From: Methanoculleus sp.
Lineage (GTDB): Archaea > Halobacteriota > Methanomicrobia > Methanomicrobiales > Methanomicrobiaceae
Direction of reading: 5' to 3'
Assembly (NCBI GenBank): GCA_011045995.1
Contig: DSBQ01000037.1
Coordinates: 1-59,448 of the forward strand
Length of the DNA: 59,448 bases
Positions 34,841 to 43,038 of the stretch are shown piece by piece. The number at the start of each line of letters is the position of its first letter. Position 1 is the stretch's first letter. Under the pieces are notes generated by a model. It worked only from the letters and a program-made list of their open reading frames with translations, had not been told where the DNA came from and ran no database searches. The position numbers were made by a program, and so were the translations under genes.

Positions 34841-35018
34841 CCACCTTCTCCATTTTTCATGGCGGGGATGATGTGGTTTTTCGATGATCTCCATGAGGGG
34901 AGCGGAGCGTATGCATCGCCTCCACCCATGCAGTGAGGAAACCAGCCTTTTGCGGCCGCGAAACAGCCATGCGGAAATTCCGCAGAAAATCTACCCCAAA
35001 ATCCATGAGGTAACCACC

Positions 35019-35690
35019 ATGTGCGAAGATGAAGAACTTTACGAAGAATATTCTTATGGCGGGGTGTCACTCCCCGTCTTGGGAGAGGAGGCACCCCTCT
35101 TTGAGGCACTCACCACCCACGGACCAAAAAAACTGGAGGATTACCGCGGGCAGTGGGTCATCCTCTTCTCCCACCCGGCAGACTTTACCCCCGTCTGCAC
35201 CACTGAATTCATGGCCCTTGCCGGTGCCAACGACGAACTTAAGTCGCTCAATGCACAGCTGATCGGCCTCTCCATCGACTCAGTCCACTCCCATATCGCG
35301 TGGGTGCTCAACATCAAAGAGAAGTTCGGGGTAACGATTCCATTTCCGGTGATCGCCGATCTGGACATGAGTGTCGCACGGATGTACGGAATGGTTCATC
35401 CGGGCCAGAGCTCGACCGCGGCCGTACGGGCAGTATTTTTCATCGACCCTGAAGGGATCCTGCGCGCCATGATCTACTACCCGCTCTCCAATGGCCGCTA
35501 CATCCCGGAGATCGTGCGGCTGGTCAAGGCACTCCAGATGACCGATGAGAAGGGCGTCGCCACCCCCGCCAACTGGCAGCCGGGCGACAAGGTCGTCGTA
35601 CCCGCACCGGCAACCCAGGAGGCTGCAGAAAAACGCCTCACAGAAGGCTTCGAGTGCAGGGACTGGTATCTCTGCTTCAGGGAACCATGA
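35019..35690 (+). CDS. Peroxiredoxin (archaeal Prx6-type)
   Basis: Reduces hydrogen peroxide and alkyl hydroperoxides with a peroxidatic cysteine. 223 residues: Cys60 in SHPADFTPVCTTEF is the peroxidatic residue, the GLSIDSVHSHIAW and RAVFFIDPEGILRAMIYYP segments are typical, and the long C-terminal arm ends ECRDWYLCFREP, with Cys213 and Cys219 as resolving cysteines of the archaeal type. The ATG at 35019 has ATGAGG before it; an in-frame ATG at 34884 would add 45 residues with no family support. Last gene of the zinc-ribbon operon. Confidence 0.94.
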   Translation: MCEDEELYEEYSYGGVSLPVLGEEAPLFEALTTHGPKKLEDYRGQWVILFSHPADFTPVCTTEFMALAGANDELKSLNAQLIGLSIDSVHSHIAWVLNIKEKFGVTIPFPVIADLDMSVARMYGMVHPGQSSTAAVRAVFFIDPEGILRAMIYYPLSNGRYIPEIVRLVKALQMTDEKGVATPANWQPGDKVVVPAPATQEAAEKRLTEGFECRDWYLCFREP

Positions 35691-35809
35691 AGTCCCATCC
35701 TCTCCTTTTTCCCTGATGCCATCGCATTCCCGTCAGAGGACAATCGACACGACATATGTCGTGGCATTTATCGTTTCACGCAGCCAACCACCACATTGAT
35801 GCGGGGAGC

Positions 35810-36615
35810 ATGGCACCGTTAACGAATGACTTCAGTGCACTGAAGAACGCGTGGCTGAAGACCAAGGAGCACCAGCTGCTCCGCCTTCTCGAGGAGGAGT
35901 ATGCCTTTGACCGTCCGGTCTGCCGGTCGCTTGTGCACCTGATGCACGAATTTTCCGAGGAATACTACGGGTGGCAGCGGGGCGACCAGCAGATCATCTA
36001 CGAGGCCGTAGCATTGCGGGAACCCTCCGGTAAACCAATGGACGATCTTGCAACGATCCCTGTGAAACTCACGGTTTTCCACCCCGATGATACAGAAGTC
36101 CTGATGCAGGAGGGGCCGGGCGGCCTTCGCAGGTTCAAACTCCTGCGGCTTGCAAACGAGGCATATGACCAGGGGGGCTTCTTATCCAGGCCGACCTCGC
36201 TCTCCTCCTGACCACCTCCCTGCGCACCATCCAGCGGGATGTAAAGGAGATGCGCCATGCCGGAATCTTTGTTCCGACCCGTGGATGGGCCCAGGAATCA
36301 GGCCATCGGCCGGCCCTCTACACCCGCTGCATCTCCCATTACCTCGACGGAGAGACGCCTGCCGGGGTTGCACAAAAGACCGGAATCTCCGAACAACGGG
36401 TGCAAAAGGCATACCGCCTCTTTGCAGACACCATCATCCTCTATAGCCGCGGTTACAACGCGGACCAGATCCTCGAGATCACCGGTCTCCCATCACGGGT
36501 TGCCGGGGAGTTTCTGCTCCTGTATGAGACAACAGGCCGCAGACAGGAGACCCGTCTCGACGACCTCTTCTCCACATATACGACCGGCATCTCCCAGCGC
36601 CCGGTCCGCACCTAG
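35810..36615 (+). pseudogene. DUF1670 family protein with a one-base frame break in a G run
   Basis: Family of DNA-binding-like proteins in methanogenic archaea; function unknown. First part from ATG 35810 (MAPLTNDFSALKNAWLKTKE, EEYAFDRPVCRSLVHLMHEF, EGPGGLRRFKLLRLANEAYD). The frame then runs out about a dozen codons later. The protein continues in another frame with QADLALLLTTSLRTIQRDVK, a helix-turn-helix-like stretch, then ALYTRCISHYLDGETPAGVA and a C-terminal helical region to 36615. At 36171-36176 there are six Gs; seven would keep the frame (DQGGLLIQAD). A missing G in a homopolymer is the classic sign of sequencing error, but phase variation is possible. Confidence 0.78.
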
Positions 36616-36772
36616 AGCGCGCGGGGACCCGACATATGCCATAAATAAAACGGAAGCGGCACTCTCCTTCCCTTCATTGAACCCTGTATCTTGTCGTGTA
36701 CGGACCAATTGGTATATATCAGCGATTATTTTGTATTTTTTGGAATCTCCGGTAAATTTTCGGAATTCTTTA
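36616..36772. other. AT-rich intergenic region
   Basis: About 160 bases with TATA-like ATAAATAAAACG (36642) and GGTATATATCAGC (36711), then a T-rich run (GATTATTTTGTATTTTTTGG). It may hold the terminator of the DUF1670 gene and promoter parts of the next unit. Confidence 0.4.
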
Positions 36773-36810
36773 TTCGTAAGGTTACGAACATTCCGCGAAC
36801 TATTAAATAC
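36773..36810 (+). promoter_or_regulatory. Palindrome plus TATA box, candidate regulated promoter
   Basis: TTCGTAA (36773-36779) and TTACGAA (36782-36788) are perfect 7-base arms around GG. Twelve bases on is CTATTAAATAC (36800-36810), a good archaeal TATA box. The start would be near 36835, beside a tiny open frame (MTNVVSLPSRQKRRNT). The promoter may drive the short transcript up to the winged-helix gene at 37101, whose product could bind the palindrome. Confidence 0.5.
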
Positions 36811-36828
36811 TGGTTCGAACAAGTATAG

Positions 36829-37100
36829 GATGACAAATGTCGTGTCACTCCCCTCCCGGCAGAAACGCCGGAACACCTGAGGGGAGATGAATGCGGGAAT
36901 CGTCCCCATGACCACACCGGTTATCGGCACAGGACCCGCCCGCGGCGGAAAAAACGCTTACGTAACCTCACGCTGTATGACGACATTATCATACAGCAGA
37001 CGGCCACCACCGCAGACCCTCCCGGTTGCGGGTGGCGAGAGGCCGCAGAGCTGACCGACGACGACATGAACACCATACCAGTGTATCGGAGTGATGTACC
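36829..37100 (+). other. Leader-like region with short open frames before the winged-helix gene
   Basis: Contains a 16-codon open frame at 36829 and a second frame from ATG 36888 behind GAGGGGAG (MNAGIVPMTTPVIGTG...). This second frame changes phase at an A6 run (36949-36955), after which LYDDIIIQQTATTADPPG and AAELTDDDMNTIPVYRSDVP read well and overlap the next gene's start. It could be a small gene broken by another homopolymer indel. I cannot assign a family. Confidence 0.25.
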
Positions 37101-37364
37101 ATGGCAGCAATTACCAACGCAAACGAAGTATTAGCAGCAATTAACCAGACGAACGGAAAGGACACGAAGCTTCCGAGCTCAGCGAAGTCAGTCCTCGACA
37201 TTCTCGAAGACCACGAACCAAGAACCTTCTCGGACATCTCTGACCGCGTGAACTGGGCCCCCCGCACAGTGAGAAATGCACTGCGCAGACTCATCGAAGA
37301 GGGACTGGTTGTCAGGAAATTTAATTTCCAGGACGCACGCCAGGTCTTCTACATGCGGGCCTGA
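37101..37364 (+). CDS. Winged helix-turn-helix transcriptional regulator
   Basis: 87-residue single-domain DNA-binding protein. After a short lead (MAAITNANEVLAAINQTNGK) the wHTH is clear: SAKSVLDILEDHEPRTFSDI, the recognition helix WAPRTVRNALRRLIEEGLVV and a wing ending RQVFYMRA. Resembles MarR/ArsR-type regulators of methanogens with no effector domain. GGAGTGATG lies directly before ATG 37101. The promoter at 36773-36810 upstream has a palindrome that may be its autoregulatory site. Followed by 285 non-coding bases. Confidence 0.82.
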   Translation: MAAITNANEVLAAINQTNGKDTKLPSSAKSVLDILEDHEPRTFSDISDRVNWAPRTVRNALRRLIEEGLVVRKFNFQDARQVFYMRA

Positions 37365-37649
37365 GTGGGCAGAAAATGGTTTTCGCCCAAGGCCGGCAGG
37401 TAGCGACCCCCCAATTCTCCTTATCGGCACCAGGTTTCCGGGACCTATGAACTCACCGGTCCGGGGCCCCGTCACGGGTTCAGGGAAATGAATTGCCTCC
37501 TTTTCTCATCCATCCGCATACCGGAATTCTCATTGTTGCTCCATTGCCCTGCCGGATACCCGAACTCCTTCCTCAGCTCTCCGGCCGTTGCCCGCCACCG
37601 GACGACGCTTGCAAAACCCTAAAGTAGCATTCCCGCAAACCATCCGCCA
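37365..37649. other. Intergenic region
   Basis: 285 bases without recognisable gene; moderately GC-rich. CCTAAAGTAGC near 37618 is a weak promoter candidate about 30 bases before the next ATG. Nothing else seen. Confidence 0.4.
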
Positions 37650-38306
37650 ATGGCTGTACAGGTGCTTGCCTTCGCGACCAGCCCGCGCCGGCATGGAAAT
37701 TCAGAGGACCTCCTCGACTTCCTCCTCAGGGGGATGGAGGAGGAGGAGGAGGAGGAGGAGGAGGACGAGGTCGTCATTGAAAAATATGCACTCGATGAGA
37801 TCGAGATCCGCCCCTGCAGGGGATGCAATGCCTGTGAAAAACTGAACCGCTGCATCATCGAAGACGATGATCTCCACTGGATTCTGGACAAAATTATTGA
37901 GGCTGATATCGTCGTGATGGCCTCGCCGGTCTACTGCATGGGCCTCTGCGCCCAGGCAAAAGCCCTCGTCGACCGCATGCAGGTGCTCCGGTCCAGAAAA
38001 TACGTCCTCCGGCTGCCGGTTGTTCCCCCGGAACGCCAGGGCAAACGCCTGGGTGTCTTTCTTGCCACGGCCGGCCAGGACTGGGACTACGTCTTCGACG
38101 CCCTCATCCCGTCGGTGAAGTGTTTCTTCCATGTCATGGACATTAAAAACAAAGACATCTCGTATCTTATGATCAACAATGTCGATCACAAGGGCGAACT
38201 GCAGGCCCATCCAACAGCACCGAAGGAGGCAGAAGAGCTGGGCCGGACTCTCGTTCGTGAGATCCAAAAGAGGCTTGCAGGGGAAGATGCAGGAGACAGA
38301 ACATGA
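37650..38306 (+). CDS. Iron-sulfur flavoprotein-like NADPH-dependent FMN reductase with poly-Glu tract
   Basis: 218-residue flavodoxin-fold protein. The FMN loop is AFATSPRRHGNSEDLLDFLL; the cluster-type cysteines are in RPCRGCNACEKLNRC (CxxCxxCxxxxxC spacing as in Isf family proteins). ASPVYCMGLCAQAKALVDRM and a C-terminal helix complete it. Unusual is an acidic insertion directly after the first helix: Met29 followed by nine Glu codons, all GAG, then Asp-Glu. This lies where relatives have a short surface loop, so it should be tolerated. Overlaps the next, related gene by four bases; the pair may form a heterodimer. Confidence 0.86.
   Translation: MAVQVLAFATSPRRHGNSEDLLDFLLRGMEEEEEEEEEDEVVIEKYALDEIEIRPCRGCNACEKLNRCIIEDDDLHWILDKIIEADIVVMASPVYCMGLCAQAKALVDRMQVLRSRKYVLRLPVVPPERQGKRLGVFLATAGQDWDYVFDALIPSVKCFFHVMDIKNKDISYLMINNVDHKGELQAHPTAPKEAEELGRTLVREIQKRLAGEDAGDRT
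37737..37763. repeat. (GAG)9 trinucleotide microsatellite inside a coding region
   Basis: Nine consecutive GAG codons with no synonymous change encode nine Glu in the flavoprotein gene. Because every codon is identical the tract can lengthen or shorten by slippage without breaking the frame. Confidence 0.9.
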
Positions 38307-38911
38307 AGGTCCGGGTTCTTGGCATATCAGGAAGCCCCCACAGGAGGGGCAATACGGAACAGCTGCTCGACAGGTTCCTCGCGGGCGCAGAGGAGGCAGG
38401 AGGGACGGTGGAGAAGGTCGTCATCAGCACGCTCACCTACCGGCCCTGCCAGGGATGCAATGCCTGCCACAAGACCGGGGTCTGTGTCATCGATGATGAC
38501 TTCACCCCCCTTCTTACGGAAAAGGTGCCGGGGGCGGACATCGTCGCCCTCGCATCCCCCATCTACTCGATGTCCATTACCTCGGAACTCAAGTCGTTCA
38601 TCGACCGTGCCCACACCATCTGGGCACTCAAAGAGAAGCTGAAAAAGGTCACATACAGTAAGGAACACCTGAAATCCCATCTCGGGTACTTCATCGGCAC
38701 GGCGGGAATGGATCGAAACGACATATTTGACTACGCAAAACCGGTGATCACCGCATTCTTCAACGGCTACGGGTTCTCCTATCCGCAGGAGCAGAACATC
38801 ACCGCCGGAGGCATGGACCGCCACAGGGGCATCCGGGATCACCCGACCGCCCTTGCCGATGCCTTTGAAGCGGGGAAAGCGGCAGTCGAACGGCTGAAAA
38901 AAACCGGGTAA
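38303..38911 (+). CDS. Iron-sulfur flavoprotein-like NADPH-dependent FMN reductase (paralogue)
   Basis: 202 residues, same family as the upstream gene and overlapping it (ATGA). FMN loop GISGSPHRRGNTEQLL, cluster cysteines YRPCQGCNACHKTGVC (CxxCxxCxxxxxC), ASPIYSMSITSELKSFIDRA, and IGTAGMDRNDIFDY followed by a helix. Compared with its neighbour it lacks the poly-Glu insertion. The family donates electrons from ferredoxin in methanogens and can reduce oxygen or peroxide; the role here is inferred. The translational coupling suggests a functional pair from a tandem duplication. Confidence 0.9.
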   Translation: MKVRVLGISGSPHRRGNTEQLLDRFLAGAEEAGGTVEKVVISTLTYRPCQGCNACHKTGVCVIDDDFTPLLTEKVPGADIVALASPIYSMSITSELKSFIDRAHTIWALKEKLKKVTYSKEHLKSHLGYFIGTAGMDRNDIFDYAKPVITAFFNGYGFSYPQEQNITAGGMDRHRGIRDHPTALADAFEAGKAAVERLKKTG

Positions 38912-39214
38912 CGGCTGCCGCCGGGGCTGGTATTCCATGAAGATGGCCCTCTCCTGCACGCCGGAAGAAGGCACCCGGCGCCCGTGCACCACCGGAACGG
39001 TCTGTTCTTCACCCTCTTTTTCATCTCACCGGTGAACCACGTGTAGCAGGGCCATGTACCGGGCAAAAACGTTGGAGCCACCGCGCATATGACATCAATC
39101 ACCGGGATTAGATACAATCTATATTTATACTTTACTATTAAAGCAGAAAATACTTATATCCATAAATAGTGACTTTTTAAGAAATTGAGAGATCTGGGGC
39201 ATTTTTTTGGTGCA
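38912..39214. other. Intergenic region before the surface-protein cluster
   Basis: About 300 bases. GC-rich until 39110, then sharply AT-rich (TTTATACTTTACTATTAAAGC, ATACTTATATCCATAAATAG, GACTTTTTAAG). Several TATA words here may be a second, upstream promoter for the surface-protein gene. No gene seen. Confidence 0.45.
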
Positions 39215-39258
39215 TTGCCTATCTGTTATGATAGGCAAATGTGCAATACTCTTATATA
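39215..39258 (+). promoter_or_regulatory. Promoter of surface paralogue 1 with 9-bp palindrome
   Basis: TTGCCTATC (39215-39223) and GATAGGCAA (39230-39238) are perfect arms with a six-base spacer. The right arm starts a 29-base block ending in the TATA box CTTATATA (39251-39258); 23 of these 29 bases recur at the same spacing before paralogue 2. The TATA centre is about 27 bases before the ATG at 39283, so the message is leaderless or nearly so. Confidence 0.7.
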
Positions 39259-39282
39259 GCAATCTTAAGTAAATCATACATC

Positions 39283-42200
39283 ATGAATGGATCTTTCAGG
39301 CGTGTAGTGGGGGCACTCCTAGTCTTCCTCCTGATCGCGGTCGCAGGTGCGGCGGCGCTCACGGAAGACGAGATCTCAGCAGCCCCCGATACCGCAAAAA
39401 TCACCGCCGGGGATGCAGGGGCACTCATCACCGTGTCCATTGATAATCATTCGGCGGCAATCGACCGTGTCACCTTCACCTACCCGGGCAAGACCGGGGA
39501 CCCGTCGGGCACCCTGAGTGTCACGAGCGATACCACGGCACCGTACCAGACAAGGTTTACGTCCACCCTTGCCGGTGATGCCGACATCGTAGCAACCGTA
39601 TCCTATCACGAAGGCGGGACAATAACGTCTGTTGAAACAACCTGCCGCATCCGGGTCATCCCGGACCACCCGTACGCCTACAGCGAACCCATCAGTTTCG
39701 ATGACGAGGTGCAGGTGACCCACACGCTGCCGGTCACCGTCCGGATGAAGGACAAATACGGCAATGCCATCAATGATGAAACCGGCGCTGCCGTGGACTT
39801 CAGGGTATCCGCCCCCGGAACCGGATTTGTCGATGGAAGCACGATATCCCAGCAGGTCAGTGTGCCGTTCAACGCCGGGGGGGACTGTATTGCAACCTTC
39901 CAGGCATCAACGGTTGCAGGCCCTGTCATCTTCAGCGTAGACCCGGGATATGGGGACAATCTCAAATATCTCGCTACAATAGAAGTAGTGGGTGAGCGCA
40001 TTCCGGCGGAGATCGCCGCCGACTTTATTACGGTTCCCTATTACCCGGTGCCCTTTGAATGCCCGGCAAACGGAGAGAGCTACTTTGACATTACCTACCT
40101 GGTACGTGACCAGTACGGCAATCCCATCAGTGACTACCAGGTAAACTTCTCAACGACGCTCGGTGAGACGAAGACCATCTTCACCAACGACAACGGCCTC
40201 GGTGGACTGGAATACGGCCGAAGGATCGCTCTGGGGAACGTGACGGCGACGGCAGTCGCGGGCACTATCACGTACGAACAGGAACTCATCTTCACCGGAG
40301 GAGTGGGCACGGATTATGCGGTCACCACGAACCCGAGCAACCTCCCGAGCGGCGATGTGGACCCCTCGGCACGCATTGCCGTGCAGGCACGTGTCTTCAA
40401 TGACTACGGGACCGGTGTCGCAGGAGAGAACGTCACCTTCTGGTTCACTCCGGATAGCATATGGAGCTCGAACAACATGACCTCGGAGCCCGGCATCTCG
40501 CTGACCGGCAATTCCGCGTGGACGCAGAACTCACTGAAGGCGACAACCGGCCCGGACGGGTATGCGACCGTCTACTTCAAGGCCGGTTCATTCCCGGTCA
40601 GGGGTGAAGAGGACTTCGATCCCTTCTCCCGCGGAAACTGCACCATCACGGCAATGTGGAAGAGCGAGTCCAAGGTATCACCCGTTATCACCTGGAGAAA
40701 CTATCCGTACCTCAGGGTGGAGTCAGAGGTCTCGAGTGTCCAGGTCGCCCCGGGAGATGACCTCGATGTGACCATCCGCCTCATCGGCGACGGCAACGAA
40801 CTCCTCAACCACAACCCCATCGACGTGGTGCTCTGCCTGGACAGGGGCGAGGATATGCTGCTTGACGAGGGAAAAACGGGGAGGGACAGAATGGAGGCTG
40901 CCCGTGAGGCTGCCATGTATCTTGTCGGCGGTGGAACAACCGGCGAGATCGGGCTGACACCGGGAATGGACCGGGTGGCACTGATGACCTACAGTGATCC
41001 AACCACAAATCCACCCTATACTACCGGGACGGCCGACCTCCTTGTCCTCAATGAATCGTACAAGAACTGGGTGAATAATGTCGGCAAAGACGGAAATAAA
41101 AACGACGATGAAGCCTATCTCAACGCCCATTACCCAGGGAACGGAGTAACCGCATACAGCGACTTTGCAACGCTTGATTATGCTTTCAGCTACGGCGCCC
41201 AGAATGACTGGAACGGACTGGAGAACACCCTAAACCATGTCGTTCCCCTGAAGAAAAATAAAGACGGCCAGGCAAGCGCACCTCTCAGACTCGGCCTGAA
41301 GGAGTCCATCGGTTACATTGAAAGTAACGCCTCATCAAGCGCAGTTAAGGCAATTGTCCTTTTAATGCAGAACAACTATCGCTACTATGGCAACCCCTTT
41401 GCCGAAGGATCGGTGATGGCCGTGGCACCGGATGACAACACATTGCCTGTTGGTGGCAAAAGCTATCACCATTTCACCGATTTGCCGAATGAATACCAGA
41501 ATATGGTAACGTATGCAGTGGCGAACGATATTAAAATCTATGCAGTCTACTACCCGCAAAGTAGTTCCAACGACTATCTGGTCCCCCAACGTCTGGCAAA
41601 TGAAACGGGAGGGGAATTCTACTATGCAGGAAACGAGGAACAGCTCAAAGACGCCTTCCGGAAGATCCGCGACAGCCTCCTCCGCGATGCGGGCGTCAAC
41701 ACCAAGGTCAACCTGAACTTCGCCGGCCAACCGGAGAACTTCACCTACTCGGCAACCGAACTTCTCAGCTACATCCCGGAGACGGCCATTGACTTCTATA
41801 ACTGGTCGGTGGATGGCTACACTCCGACCGAACACATAACGGGCTACCCGGCCTCCATCAACCAGACGGAGATGTGGACCGGGGCTGACGGCAGCAAACC
41901 TGCATCCCTCAGCTTTACCGTCGGCAACGTCACCGTCAAGCAGACCTGGATGACCGAGTTCTCGCTCAGGATCAACAGCTCTATCAACCAGCAGGTCAAT
42001 TTCAACCTCTTTGCCGACGGTTCGTATGTGGAGTTCGAAAACCAGGATGGAGGCACAACCATGGAGGAACTGCCCTCGATCATCATCTCGGTGATCCCGG
42101 GCCTGACGGCCGAAGGGCTCATCAATGCGACGGTCGCCATCACCAGCTTTGAATTGACCAGCCAGGACCCGTTCTTCGCCAACCTTGCATGGGATATCTC

Positions 42201-42462
42201 CTACAACGGTGACTTCAATATGACCGAGGAACTCTTCTACAAGGACATCAACGAACCGGGCCCCACGTGGAAGAAGCTGGGAGTTCAGACACTGCTCATG
42301 GGTGAAACGACGGATTCGTCCTCCGTCTATATCGCCGACATGCCCATCGGCACCTATCAGGCGCGCCTCCATGTCTCGACATGGGATGCCGGTACCGATG
42401 ACGCCAATCTCACCTTCAGCGTCGGCGATGTAAACGATGACGTGTTCATCCGTCTGGCCTGA
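39283..42462 (+). CDS. Secreted Ig-like/vWA-domain surface protein, paralogue 1
   Basis: 1,059 residues with a signal peptide (VVGALLVFLLIAVAGAAALT). The mature protein is a chain of beta-sandwich domains. A CARDB-like unit comes first, then Big_1/invasin-like units (VTVRMKDKYGNAINDETGAA, YLVRDQYGNPISDYQVNFST, ARVFNDYGTGVAGENVTFWF). A vWA domain follows at about residues 512-800 (IDVVLCLDRGEDMLLDEG ... GGEFYYAGNEEQLKDAFRKI), then C-terminal Ig-like domains ending VFIRLA. The vWA metal site normally DxSxS reads DRGED. There is no C-terminal membrane helix or PGF-CTERM signal, so anchoring is unclear. First of three tandem copies. Confidence 0.85.
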   Translation: MNGSFRRVVGALLVFLLIAVAGAAALTEDEISAAPDTAKITAGDAGALITVSIDNHSAAIDRVTFTYPGKTGDPSGTLSVTSDTTAPYQTRFTSTLAGDADIVATVSYHEGGTITSVETTCRIRVIPDHPYAYSEPISFDDEVQVTHTLPVTVRMKDKYGNAINDETGAAVDFRVSAPGTGFVDGSTISQQVSVPFNAGGDCIATFQASTVAGPVIFSVDPGYGDNLKYLATIEVVGERIPAEIAADFITVPYYPVPFECPANGESYFDITYLVRDQYGNPISDYQVNFSTTLGETKTIFTNDNGLGGLEYGRRIALGNVTATAVAGTITYEQELIFTGGVGTDYAVTTNPSNLPSGDVDPSARIAVQARVFNDYGTGVAGENVTFWFTPDSIWSSNNMTSEPGISLTGNSAWTQNSLKATTGPDGYATVYFKAGSFPVRGEEDFDPFSRGNCTITAMWKSESKVSPVITWRNYPYLRVESEVSSVQVAPGDDLDVTIRLIGDGNELLNHNPIDVVLCLDRGEDMLLDEGKTGRDRMEAAREAAMYLVGGGTTGEIGLTPGMDRVALMTYSDPTTNPPYTTGTADLLVLNESYKNWVNNVGKDGNKNDDEAYLNAHYPGNGVTAYSDFATLDYAFSYGAQNDWNGLENTLNHVVPLKKNKDGQASAPLRLGLKESIGYIESNASSSAVKAIVLLMQNNYRYYGNPFAEGSVMAVAPDDNTLPVGGKSYHHFTDLPNEYQNMVTYAVANDIKIYAVYYPQSSSNDYLVPQRLANETGGEFYYAGNEEQLKDAFRKIRDSLLRDAGVNTKVNLNFAGQPENFTYSATELLSYIPETAIDFYNWSVDGYTPTEHITGYPASINQTEMWTGADGSKPASLSFTVGNVTVKQTWMTEFSLRINSSINQQVNFNLFADGSYVEFENQDGGTTMEELPSIIISVIPGLTAEGLINATVAITSFELTSQDPFFANLAWDISYNGDFNMTEELFYKDINEPGPTWKKLGVQTLLMGETTDSSSVYIADMPIGTYQARLHVSTWDAGTDDANLTFSVGDVNDDVFIRLA

Positions 42463-42987
42463 TTCCTCTTTTCCCCCTTTTCTTTTGTGGTATCCATCCA
42501 GATTCCCAGTACCCTCAGGTATCCTGCAGGCCACGGAGGTGCGGCGTTTCCGTAGGTGCCTTCCCGATCCTCCCGATGGGTACCAGCGGCACATACCCTG
42601 ACGGAGAGGGCATGCACCACGCCATCACGAAACCCACCCGGCATGCACTGCGGCGTGGCCCGCCCTGCAATGAAATACACCCATCATTTCCTGTAAAAAT
42701 TATGAATTCCCTGCTCCTGCATTAAAAAATCCGTCCACTGACTACAGGAGAGGACAGGATAATATTATATAATTTCATTTTTTCTTTCCCACCAGGAAAT
42801 ATCCTTTCCCGGAAATTCCTCGACAGGCCCTTTAACCAATCGCACCTGAAATATGCCCATAAACCGCCAGAAACGGGATTTGGACTTATAATAATTGCCC
42901 CAATTTCTAACAGCCTTTATATATGAAATCCTGTTCTCACGACGAAATCGGACATTCTCACCTCGCCTATATATGCATGTCGTTCCC
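42463..42987. other. Intergenic region between surface paralogues 1 and 2
   Basis: About 525 bases. The first 200 are GC-rich and featureless. From 42700 the sequence is AT-rich and contains several TATA-like words (TATTATATAATTTC at 42758, ACTTATAATAATTG at 42884, CCTTTATATATG at 42915, GCCTATATATGC at 42966), suggesting multiple promoters. GCCTAT at 42965-42970 pairs with ATAGGC at 42989-42994. No gene seen. Confidence 0.45.
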
Positions 42988-43016
42988 GATAGGCAATACT
43001 GCATTACAGTTATATA
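42988..43016 (+). promoter_or_regulatory. Promoter of surface paralogue 2, shared 29-base block
   Basis: GATAGGCAATACTGCATTAC followed by AGTTATATA matches 23 of 29 bases in the block before paralogue 1 with identical length. The TATA centre lies about 26 bases before the chosen ATG at 43039. An upstream GCCTAT half-site at 42965-42970 completes an inverted pair. Confidence 0.65.
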
Positions 43017-43038
43017 CTATGCCCGGAAACAGATGATC

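Noticed and set aside
41362-42594. Long minus-strand frame opposite surface paralogue 1
   Set aside because: Antisense shadow: no start signal, no known motif, while the plus strand is clearly coding.
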